DNA of 64,000 nucleotides, from NCBI RefSeq assembly GCF_016741935.1, contig NZ_JAERRG010000007.1, positions 186,001-250,000 of the forward strand, given 5' to 3'. The first letter of the stretch is position 1. Every line of letters begins with the position of its first letter. This document shows, one piece after another, positions 58,152 through 64,000 of this stretch. This DNA is from Streptomyces endocoffeicus. Its GTDB lineage: Bacteria > Actinomycetota > Actinomycetes > Streptomycetales > Streptomycetaceae. The position numbers and the translations under genes were made by a program. The notes beneath the pieces are model-generated. The model worked only from the letters and a program-made list of their open reading frames with translations, ran no database searches and was not told the origin of the DNA.

Positions 58152-59050
58152 CTGAGCCCCTGAGCGATCCCCTGAGCGATCCCCTGACTGAGCCTTTGAA
58201 GATCGCCTACTCCCCCTGCCCCAACGACACGTTCGTCTTCCACGCCTGGGCCCACGGCCGCGTCCCCGACGCGCCCGCGCTCGATGTCACCTTCGCGGAC
58301 ATCGACATCACCAACGGGATGGCCGAGCGCGGTGAGTTCGACGTACTGAAGGTGTCGTACGCCGTACTGCCGTGGGTGCTGGACGACTACGCGCTGCTGC
58401 CCTGCGGCGGCGCGCTCGGCCGCGGCTGCGGTCCGCTGGTGCTCACCCGGCGGCCCGGCGAGGGGCAGCAGCTCACCGGGAAGGACCTGGCGGGGAAGAC
58501 GGTCGCGGTGCCGAGCGAGCGTTCGACCGCGTATCTGCTCTTCCGGCTGTGGGCCGCCGCCGAGGTGCCGGGTGGGGTCGGCGAGATCAAGGTGCTGCCG
58601 TTCCACGCGATCATGCCCGCGGTGCGGGACGGCGAGGTCGACGCCGGGCTCGTCATCCACGAGGCCCGGTTCACCTATCAGAATTACGGACTGCACTGCC
58701 TGGCTGACATGGGCGAGCACTGGGAGCAGACCACCGGACTCCCGATCCCGCTCGGCGCGATCATCGCCAAGCGCTCACTGGGCGCCGATCGGCTGCGGGA
58801 GCTCGCCGACGCCGCCCGGACGTCGGTACGGATGGCCTGGGACGACCCGGAGGCGTCGCGGACGTATGTCCTGGACCACGCCCAGGAGATGGACCCGGCC
58901 GTCGCCGATCAGCACATCGGGTTGTACGTCAACGAGTTCACCGCCGACCTCGGCGAGAGCGGCTACGCCGCGGTCCGCGGGCTGCTGACCCGCGCGGCGG
59001 CCGAGGGGCTGGTACCGCCCCTCGGCCCCGGGGCGCTGGACGCGGTCTGA
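58148..59050 (+). CDS. mqnD: 1,4-dihydroxy-6-naphthoate synthase
   Basis: A 300-residue MqnD. It converts cyclic dehypoxanthinyl futalosine to 1,4-dihydroxy-6-naphthoate. The periplasmic-binding-like fold starts at IAYSPCPNDTFVFHAW and contains VPSERSTAYLLFRLW and DAGLVIHEARFTYQNYGL. A short N-terminal repeat (LSDPLSDPLTEPL) precedes the family start. It is translationally coupled to mqnB. Other genes of the route (mqnA, mqnC) are not in the window. Confidence 0.95.
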   Translation: MTEPLSDPLSDPLTEPLKIAYSPCPNDTFVFHAWAHGRVPDAPALDVTFADIDITNGMAERGEFDVLKVSYAVLPWVLDDYALLPCGGALGRGCGPLVLTRRPGEGQQLTGKDLAGKTVAVPSERSTAYLLFRLWAAAEVPGGVGEIKVLPFHAIMPAVRDGEVDAGLVIHEARFTYQNYGLHCLADMGEHWEQTTGLPIPLGAIIAKRSLGADRLRELADAARTSVRMAWDDPEASRTYVLDHAQEMDPAVADQHIGLYVNEFTADLGESGYAAVRGLLTRAAAEGLVPPLGPGALDAV

Positions 59051-59110
59051 CACTTCGGCAAACGGTCTGGCCCTTCGGCAAGTGGTCCGACGCTTCGGCA
59101 AACGGTCACA
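59043..59110. repeat. 20-bp unit x3.4 spanning the mqnD stop
   Basis: CGGTCTGACACTTCGGCAAA (59043-59062) holds the stop TGA 59048-59050 and is followed by near-copies at 59063-59082 and 59083-59102 and a fragment to 59110. Confidence 0.93.
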
Positions 59111-59116
59111 CACCAA

Positions 59117-59148
59117 GCGGAGCCGGATGGATACCCATCCGGCTCCGC
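59117..59148. terminator. Perfect 14-bp stem terminator
   Basis: GCGGAGCCGGATGG (59117-59130) pairs with CCATCCGGCTCCGC (59135-59148) over an ATAC loop, between the convergent mqnD and cold-shock genes. Confidence 0.88.
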
Positions 59149-59151
59149 TGG

Positions 59152-59181
59152 CGGAATGTCGTATGACGGAATGTCGTATGT
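59152..59181. repeat. 15-bp tandem duplication
   Basis: CGGAATGTCGTATGA (59152-59166) is followed by CGGAATGTCGTATGT (59167-59181), between the terminator and the cold-shock 3' end. Confidence 0.92.
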
Positions 59182-59226
59182 GCCGATGCGCGCCGGGCCG
59201 CTCAGGCCGAACTCGGACCAGACACG

Positions 59227-59253
59227 GCCCGGACTCAGCCCGGACTCAGGTCA
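59227..59253. repeat. 11-bp duplication next to the cold-shock stop
   Basis: GCCCGGACTCA occurs at 59227-59237 and 59238-59248, followed by GGTCA whose TCA (59251-59253) is the stop used. Confidence 0.8.
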
Positions 59254-59634
59254 GACGTCGAGCTGGTCGGCCACCGCCCGCAGCATGCCCGCGATTTTGT
59301 GGCCGTGTGCCTTGTCCGGATAGCGGCCGCGCTCCAGCTGCTGCGTCACATTCTCCAGCAGGGTGGTCAGGTCCTGGACGATGGACGCCAACTCGTCCGG
59401 CTTGCGGCGCTGGGCGGCCGCCACGGAGGGAGTCGGATCGAGAACGGTGACGGACAATGCCTGATCCCCGCGATTTCCGGCCACTACGCCGAATTCCACG
59501 CGCTGCCCCGGCTTCAGTGAGTCGACGCCTTCCGGAAGCACCGACGAGTGAACGAAGACGTCGCCACCGTCATCGCGGGAGAGAAAGCCAAAGCCCTTCT
59601 CACTGTTGAACCACTTGACCTTGCCGGTAGGCAC
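59251..59634 (-). CDS. Cold-shock domain protein with C-terminal helical extension
   Basis: A 127-residue protein. Residues 1-65 form a cold-shock domain (VPTGKVKWFNSEKGFGFLSR with RNP1 KGFGFLS and RNP2 VFVHSS) that binds single-stranded nucleic acid. A roughly 60-residue helical tail follows (ELASIVQDLTTLLENVTQQL, MLRAVADQLDV), absent from ordinary CspA proteins, and may mediate dimerisation. The GTG at 59634 is chosen from the family N-terminus; the upstream in-frame extension is acidic and unlike the family. Confidence 0.92.
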   Translation of the reverse strand: MPTGKVKWFNSEKGFGFLSRDDGGDVFVHSSVLPEGVDSLKPGQRVEFGVVAGNRGDQALSVTVLDPTPSVAAAQRRKPDELASIVQDLTTLLENVTQQLERGRYPDKAHGHKIAGMLRAVADQLDV

Positions 59635-59790
59635 GTCTGTCTCGTCCTCGTCGCTCGTCGGAAAACACGGAAAAACAGCTCTCGATAGCACTACAGCGGG
59701 TCGTAAGACCCGCCACCACCAAGGCTAATGGTCCCGAGCCTGGTGACAAGACGTACCCGGGTGGTTCCTATGCGCGCTCTGGCACGGATC

Positions 59791-59803
59791 TACCCTGGTC
59801 CGG
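59791..59803 (+). promoter_or_regulatory. Probable leaderless promoter
   Basis: TACCCT (59791-59796) lies six to seven bases before the GTG at 59803 and there is no ribosome site, a leaderless arrangement. Confidence 0.45.
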
Positions 59804-60111
59804 TGAGTAATGAAACCCCGCACCGCGGCGGCTCCCCCAGCCACCCTCGAGAGGCGCCCCTTCCCGGCGACCGGCTCATCCGGTCCGGCGTCATCGTCTT
59901 CGCCATCGGAGCGGTGGCCACGCTCGTCACCGTCGCGCCGCTCTTCCTGGGCGCGGATCCACTGCCCTCGGTGGCGTACTTCGTCTGCATGCTGATGGGC
60001 GTCGGCTTCGCGCTCGCCGCCGTCGGGCTGCTGCGCTCCATCGCGGCACAGCGGCGGGAGGCCGCGGCCGCCGCCCGGGTGTCACCGCCCCCCGTACCGC
60101 CGTCCGGGTGA
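59803..60111 (+). CDS. Small two-helix membrane protein
   Basis: A 102-residue protein. A hydrophilic leader (VSNETPHRGGSPSHPREAPL) is followed by helices SGVIVFAIGAVATLVTVAPLF and VAYFVCMLMGVGFALAAVGLL. The C-terminus is basic and Pro-rich. No family is recognised beyond its general occurrence in Streptomyces. The GTG at 59803 is supported by the -10-like TACCCT. The stop lies in an 18-bp tandem repeat. Confidence 0.75.
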   Translation: MSNETPHRGGSPSHPREAPLPGDRLIRSGVIVFAIGAVATLVTVAPLFLGADPLPSVAYFVCMLMGVGFALAAVGLLRSIAAQRREAAAAARVSPPPVPPSG

Positions 60112-60157
60112 ACCGGCCGCATCAGGCGAACCAGGTGCATCAGGTGAACCGGCTGGG
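60107..60157. repeat. 18-bp unit x2.8 spanning the stop of the small membrane protein
   Basis: GGTGAACCGGCCGCATCA (60107-60124) contains stop TGA 60109-60111 and is followed by GGCGAACCAGGTGCATCA (60125-60142) and GGTGAACCGGCTGGG (60143-60157). The period of 18 is in frame. Confidence 0.9.
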
Positions 60158-60252
60158 CTCATGGGCTGGTGGGCTCATGGGCTGGTGAGTTTGTGAGTTT
60201 GTGAGCTGATGGGCCGAGCCGGTGAGTTCATGAGCCGGTGAGCTCGTGAACT
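60154..60252. repeat. Low-complexity GTGAG/GGGCT tract before the HAD hydrolase 3' end
   Basis: TGGGCTCATGGGCTGG is repeated with period 17 near 60154-60187, followed by GTGAGTTT twice and GAGCCGGTGAG words up to about 60252. It abuts the stop of the minus-strand HAD gene (60260). Confidence 0.85.
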
Positions 60253-60259
60253 GGGCAGG

Positions 60260-60901
60260 TCAGCCCGCCGTGCGATCGCCTATGTAGCCCGACAGCCAGA
60301 CCGGGAACGCCGTCAGATCGTCCAGCACGACATCCGCGCCGGCCGTGAGCAGCTCGTCCGCCGCGCAGGGCCCGGTGGCGACCGCCACGGAGAGCGCACC
60401 GGCCGTACGGGCGCCCCGTACGTCACCCGTGTGGTCCCCGACGTACACCGTCGCCCCGTACTCCCGCAGCGCCTCCGCCTTGGCCTCGGCCCACAGCCAG
60501 CCGATGACCGCGTCCGCCTCGATGCCCAGGTGGCTCAGGTGCAGCTTGGCGTTGGGCTCGTGCTTCGCGGTGACGACGATGGCCCGGCCGCCCGCCCGCC
60601 GCACGGTCTCGATCGCCTCCCGCGCCCCCTTCATGGCCGGGGTGGGCGCGATCGCGTACTCCGGGTAGATCTCGCGGTAGAGCTCGCCCATCTCCTCGAC
60701 GCGCTCATCGGGGAACCACTGCACCAGCTCCTGCTCCAGCGGCGGGCCGAGCCGGGTGATGGCGAGGTCGGAGTCGATGTAGGTGCCGGTCCGGGCCGAG
60801 AGCGCCTCGTACGCCGCCTTGATGCCCGGCCGGGAGTCGATGAGGGTCATGTCGAGGTCGAAGCCGACGGTGAGAGCGGAGTGCGAAGCCATGCCCGCCA
60901 T
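60260..60901 (-). CDS. HAD-superfamily phosphatase
   Basis: A 213-residue haloacid-dehalogenase-like hydrolase. Motif I is FDLDMTLIDSRPG with both aspartates, motif II AIVVTAKHEPN, and motif IV VYVGDHTGDVRGA. It belongs to the phosphoglycolate-phosphatase/Gph-like group. The ATG at 60901 is favoured because GAGG lies six bases upstream; an ATG at 60892 is also in frame. It is divergent from the siderophore importer, and the iron box lies between, so it could be affected by iron too. Confidence 0.88.
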   Translation of the reverse strand: MAGMASHSALTVGFDLDMTLIDSRPGIKAAYEALSARTGTYIDSDLAITRLGPPLEQELVQWFPDERVEEMGELYREIYPEYAIAPTPAMKGAREAIETVRRAGGRAIVVTAKHEPNAKLHLSHLGIEADAVIGWLWAEAKAEALREYGATVYVGDHTGDVRGARTAGALSVAVATGPCAADELLTAGADVVLDDLTAFPVWLSGYIGDRTAG

Positions 60902-60920
60902 TGTGCCTCGGCCCACCCCA

Positions 60921-60940
60921 TACACTTAGCCTCGCCTAAC
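60921..60940 (+). promoter_or_regulatory. Putative iron box (DmdR site)
   Basis: On the minus strand GTTAGGCGAGGCTAAG (60925-60940) resembles the DtxR/DmdR consensus TTAGGTTAGGCTCACCTAA: the TTAGG and AGGCT blocks match at the right spacing. It sits 28 bases before the first FecCD permease ATG and between divergent genes. Confidence 0.7.
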
Positions 60941-60967
60941 TTCGTAGCCGACGAGCGAACGGACGCG

Positions 60968-62077
60968 ATGACCGCCGACCGGACCAGCAACCGCCCTCCC
61001 AGAGCCCCCCTGGTCCGCGCCTCCCCGGTCCGCGCCTCTCCGGCCCCCAACTCCCCGGTCCCCGCCTCCCCGGTCCGCGCCTCCCTGGTCCGGCGCCGCC
61101 TCGGCTGGACGGCCGTGGCCGTCGTCGCCCTGCTGCTCGCCGTTCTGCTGAGCCTCGCCGTGGGCAGCCGCCAGATCGCGCCGAGCGCGGTCCTGGACGC
61201 GCTGCTGCACGGCGGTTCCAGCGACGCCGCCGACATCGTGCGGTCCCTGCGGCTGCCGCGGACCCTCATCGGGCTGATGGTCGGCGCGGCGCTCGCGATG
61301 GCGGGCACCGTGATGCAGGGCGTCACCCGTAACCCGATCGCCGACCCCGGCATCCTCGGCATCAGCCAAGGCGCCTCGGTGGGCGTGGTGCTCGCGATCG
61401 CCTTCGCCGGAGTGCATACGCTCAGCGGCTTTGTCTGGTTCGCCTTCGCGGGCGCGGGGCTGGCGTCGGTCGCCGTCTACGCCATCGCCACCAGCGGGCG
61501 GGGCGGCGCGACCCCGGTCAAGCTCGCGCTCTCCGGCGCCGCGATCAACGCCCTGCTGGTGTCCGTGACGACGGGCGTGCTGACGACGAAGGCGGCGGCC
61601 CTGGATGAGTTCCGCTTCTGGCAGATCGGCTCGCTCGCCGGGCGGGACACCGGGATCGTCGGCCAGATCTGGCCGTTCCTGCTGGTCGGCACGGTGCTGG
61701 TGATCGCGGTGGCACGCGGTCTCGACGCACTGGCGCTCGGCGAGGACGTCGCGAAGGGGCTCGGCCAGAACGTGGCGGTCGTACGGATCGTCGCCGCCCT
61801 CGGCGCCACGATCCTCACCGGCGTCGGGGTCGCCGCCGCCGGCCCGCTCGCCTTCATCGGCCTCGCGGTCCCCCATATCGCCCGCGCGATCGTCGGCACC
61901 GACCACCGCTGGGTGCTGCCGATGGCCGCCCTGATCGGCCCGGTGATGCTGCTGGTCTCGGATGTGGTCGGCCGGGTCGTCTTCCCGCCCAGTGAGGTCC
62001 CGGCGGGCGTGATGACCGCGCTGATCGGGGTGCCCTTCCTGGTGACGCTGGTGCGCCGGAAGGCGGTGGCCGCGTGA
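60968..62077 (+). CDS. Ferric-siderophore ABC permease (FecCD family), first
   Basis: A 369-residue permease of the iron-siderophore type, about nine to ten helices. An N-terminal linker of about 35 residues (SPVRASPAPNSPVPASPVRA, a degenerate repeat) precedes the first helix. Hallmarks are LRLPRTLIGLMVGAALAMAG, MQGVTRNPIADPGILGISQGA and FIGLAVPHIARAIVGTDHRW. It forms the channel with the next permease. No lipoprotein receptor gene is in view. Transcription should be repressed by Fe-DmdR through the box upstream. Its stop overlaps the next GTG (GTGA). Confidence 0.94.
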   Translation: MTADRTSNRPPRAPLVRASPVRASPAPNSPVPASPVRASLVRRRLGWTAVAVVALLLAVLLSLAVGSRQIAPSAVLDALLHGGSSDAADIVRSLRLPRTLIGLMVGAALAMAGTVMQGVTRNPIADPGILGISQGASVGVVLAIAFAGVHTLSGFVWFAFAGAGLASVAVYAIATSGRGGATPVKLALSGAAINALLVSVTTGVLTTKAAALDEFRFWQIGSLAGRDTGIVGQIWPFLLVGTVLVIAVARGLDALALGEDVAKGLGQNVAVVRIVAALGATILTGVGVAAAGPLAFIGLAVPHIARAIVGTDHRWVLPMAALIGPVMLLVSDVVGRVVFPPSEVPAGVMTALIGVPFLVTLVRRKAVAA

Positions 62078-63249
62078 GCGCGACGGAGAGCCGTACTGAC
62101 AGCCGTACGGTCCGCACGGGGGTCCGCCCGGCCGGGTACGGGCTGATCCGCGTCAAGAGCAAGGGGCACGGCGGACGTGGCGGAGGCGGCGGACATGGCG
62201 GAGGCGGCGGACGTGGCGGATCGTTCCTGCTGCACCGCCGCTCGGCCCTCGTCGCGATCGGGCTCGCTCTGGCCACCGCCGCCGTCTGCGTGACGTATCT
62301 GTGCGTCGGCGAGAGCTTCATCGCCCCCGGCGACGCCGTGAAGGCCGTCCTCCACACCCAGTGGGGCCTCGGCCGGGCCACCCCGAACGACCTCGTCGTC
62401 GGCACGCTGCGGCTGCCCCGGATGACGCTCGGCCTGATGGTCGGCGCCGCCTTCGGCATCGCGGGCGCGCTGATCCAGACGGTGGCCCGCAACCCCCTCG
62501 CCAGCCCCGACATCATCGGCGTCAGCCAGGGCGCGAGCGCGGTGACCGTGGGCGCGATGACCTACGGGGTCAGCTCCTACACCGTCCTGCCGTACCTCTC
62601 CGTCGCGGGCGGTCTCGCCGCCGCCGCGCTGGTGTACGTCTTCGCCTGGCGCGGCGGGCTCCAGGCGGCCCGCTTCGTGCTCATCGGCATCGGCTTCGCG
62701 GTCGCGCTGCGCTCGATCACCCATCTCTTCCTGACCAAGGGCGACTATCTCGTGGCCCAGCAGGCGAAGGTGTGGATGACCGGTTCGCTCAACGGACGCG
62801 GCTGGGGCGAGGCCGCTCCGCTCGGCTGGGCGCTGCTGGTGCTGCTGCCCGGTGTGCTGTGGGCGGCGCGGGCGCAGCGCACGGTGTCCATGGACGACGA
62901 CACGGCGACCGCGCTGGGCGTACGGCTCGGACGGGTGCGGCTGGGCCTGGTGGCCCTCGGCGTCGTCCTCGCGTCGATGGCGACGGGCGCGGCAGGCCCG
63001 GTGGACTTCGTGGCGCTGCTCGCCCCGCAGATCGCCCGCCGGATGACCCGGACCGCCCAGATCCCGCTGCTGTGCTCGGCCCTGACCGGAGCGTTCATCG
63101 TCGTCACCGCCGATCTGCTGGCCCGCAAGCTGTTCGCGCCGACCGAACTGCCGGTGGGTGTGCTGACGGCCGCCGTCGGCGCCCCGTATCTGATCCATCT
63201 GCTGCTGTCTTCCGGGGGACGCGGCCGTAAGGGAGGCACCGCCGCATGA
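62074..63249 (+). CDS. Ferric-siderophore ABC permease (FecCD family), second
   Basis: A 391-residue permease, partner of the previous one. It has LRLPRMTLGLMVGAAFGIAG, TVARNPLASPDIIGVSQGAS and FVALLAPQIARRMTRTAQIP. Residues about 30-52 are a glycine-rich repeat (GGRGGGGGHGGGGGRGG) encoded by GGC/GGA triplets. It is coupled at both ends by GTGA and ATGA overlaps. The pair differs enough to form a heterodimer. Confidence 0.94.
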   Translation: MSATESRTDSRTVRTGVRPAGYGLIRVKSKGHGGRGGGGGHGGGGGRGGSFLLHRRSALVAIGLALATAAVCVTYLCVGESFIAPGDAVKAVLHTQWGLGRATPNDLVVGTLRLPRMTLGLMVGAAFGIAGALIQTVARNPLASPDIIGVSQGASAVTVGAMTYGVSSYTVLPYLSVAGGLAAAALVYVFAWRGGLQAARFVLIGIGFAVALRSITHLFLTKGDYLVAQQAKVWMTGSLNGRGWGEAAPLGWALLVLLPGVLWAARAQRTVSMDDDTATALGVRLGRVRLGLVALGVVLASMATGAAGPVDFVALLAPQIARRMTRTAQIPLLCSALTGAFIVVTADLLARKLFAPTELPVGVLTAAVGAPYLIHLLLSSGGRGRKGGTAA

Positions 63250-64000
63250 CCGCTTCGGCGTCCACAACGGGAACGAGCCCGGAAGCCGATCCGGCGAGTC
63301 CGGCGGAAACCGGTCCGGCGGAAGCCGCTTCCGTGAACCGGCCGAACCAGCCGAATCGGCCGAACCAGCCGAACCGGCTCAGCGCACGCGCGCTGACCCT
63401 CGCCTACGAGGACCGCACCGTCGTGGACGGGCTGGACCTGGAGATACCCGATGGCGAGGTCACGGTCATCGTCGGCCCCAACGCCTGCGGCAAGTCCACC
63501 CTGCTGCGCGCCCTCGGGCGGCTGTTGCGGCCACGCGGCGGCGCCGTGCTCCTCGACGGCACGGATCTCGCGCGCATCCCGACGAAGAAGATCGCCCAGT
63601 CCGTGGGGCTGCTTCCGCAGACCCCGGTCGCGCCCGAGGCGATCACCGTCGCCGATCTCGTCTCCCGTGGCCGCCAGCCGCATCAGCGGTGGTGGCAGCA
63701 GTGGTCGGAGGAGGACGAACGGGCCGTCACGGACGCCATGGAGCGCACGGACGTGACGGCGCTCGCCGACCGCCCGGTGGACGAGCTGTCGGGAGGGCAG
63801 CGGCAACGCGTATGGATCGCGATGGCGCTCGCGCAGGAGACCGATCTGCTGCTGCTGGACGAGCCGACGACGTACCTGGACATCTCCCACCAGGTGGAGG
63901 TGCTGGACCTGGTGCGCCAGCTCAACCACGAACGCGGCCGTACGGTCGTCGCGGTCCTGCACGACCTCAACCAGGCCGCCCGCTACGCCGACCATCTGAT
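63246..64000 (+). CDS. Ferric-siderophore ABC ATPase (3' truncated by window end)
   Basis: The first 251 residues of an ABC ATPase. Walker A is GPNACGKSTLLRAL, the Q-loop region SVGLLPQTPVAPEAITVADL, the signature LSGGQRQRVWIAMALAQ, Walker B LLLLDEPTTYLD and the H-loop AVLHDLNQAARYADHL. The sequence of motifs matches FepC/FhuC-type ATPases. The first 50 residues are low-complexity, including NRPNQPNRPNQPNR. The frame is open to the last base, so the end lies outside the window. It powers the two permeases. Confidence 0.93.
   Translation, partial: MTASASTTGTSPEADPASPAETGPAEAASVNRPNQPNRPNQPNRLSARALTLAYEDRTVVDGLDLEIPDGEVTVIVGPNACGKSTLLRALGRLLRPRGGAVLLDGTDLARIPTKKIAQSVGLLPQTPVAPEAITVADLVSRGRQPHQRWWQQWSEEDERAVTDAMERTDVTALADRPVDELSGGQRQRVWIAMALAQETDLLLLDEPTTYLDISHQVEVLDLVRQLNHERGRTVVAVLHDLNQAARYADHL

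Noticed and set aside
1..64000. tRNA or rRNA genes
   Set aside because: No cloverleaf with TTCGANNC-type arm or conserved rRNA stretch was noticed on either strand by eye; a covariance search would settle it.

Overview
The window is chromosomal DNA from a high-GC actinomycete, almost certainly a Streptomyces. Evidence for this is the strong G/C third-position bias, GTG and TTG starts, many GTGA/ATGA start-stop overlaps, a DmdR/IdeR-type iron repressor, futalosine-pathway menaquinone genes and mycothiol-type (MDMPI/DinB) folds. From memory, the gene order is largely that of S. coelicolor read backwards: purU, dmdR1, citA, serC and then mqnB-mqnD-csp. No phage, insertion sequence, CRISPR array, rRNA or tRNA was seen.

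Layout: 1-5.1 kb carries a truncated histidine kinase, a STAS anti-anti-sigma factor, a sigma factor coupled to a zinc-finger/MDMPI anti-sigma-like protein, and purU. 5.2-17 kb holds a lipoprotein substrate-binding protein, a proline-rich membrane protein, an XRE/TPR regulator, a Prim-Pol protein, an ABC exporter, a small secreted SH3 protein, a lactate-oxidase-family enzyme, a lipoprotein and an alpha/beta hydrolase without its nucleophile. 17.7-23.7 kb holds dmdR1, a SIS protein, a PAS/GAF protein, pdxH and a citrate synthase. 23.7-34.8 kb is one eight-gene minus-strand catabolic operon: TIGR03084 protein, AtuA-like protein, acyl-CoA carboxylase beta and alpha, acyl-CoA dehydrogenase, AMP-ligase, enoyl-CoA hydratase and TetR. 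A TetR-type palindrome lies upstream of its first gene. 35-38 kb is a giant FAD/Fe-S dehydrogenase. 38-49 kb includes serC, a beta-propeller membrane protein, an aldo/keto reductase with a MerR-type promoter, thpR with a 29-residue membrane peptide, an MFS pump with its MarR regulator, a purine permease and a DUF574 methyltransferase. 49-57 kb has an Hsp90/sacsin-like ATPase, a DUF3027 protein and another MFS protein. 57-59 kb is mqnB-mqnD, followed by a cold-shock protein. 60.9-64 kb is a ferric-siderophore ABC importer (two FecCD permeases and an ATPase cut by the window end) behind a probable iron box, so the presumed repressor and one presumed target share the window.

The most unusual feature is not a gene. 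At least fourteen of about fifty genes carry a short tandem duplication (11-32 bp units, up to six copies) that spans or abuts the stop codon. In several cases it multiplies the stop codon itself. The periods are mostly not multiples of three, which points to slippage tolerated or exploited in the 3' untranslated junction rather than to protein-level selection.
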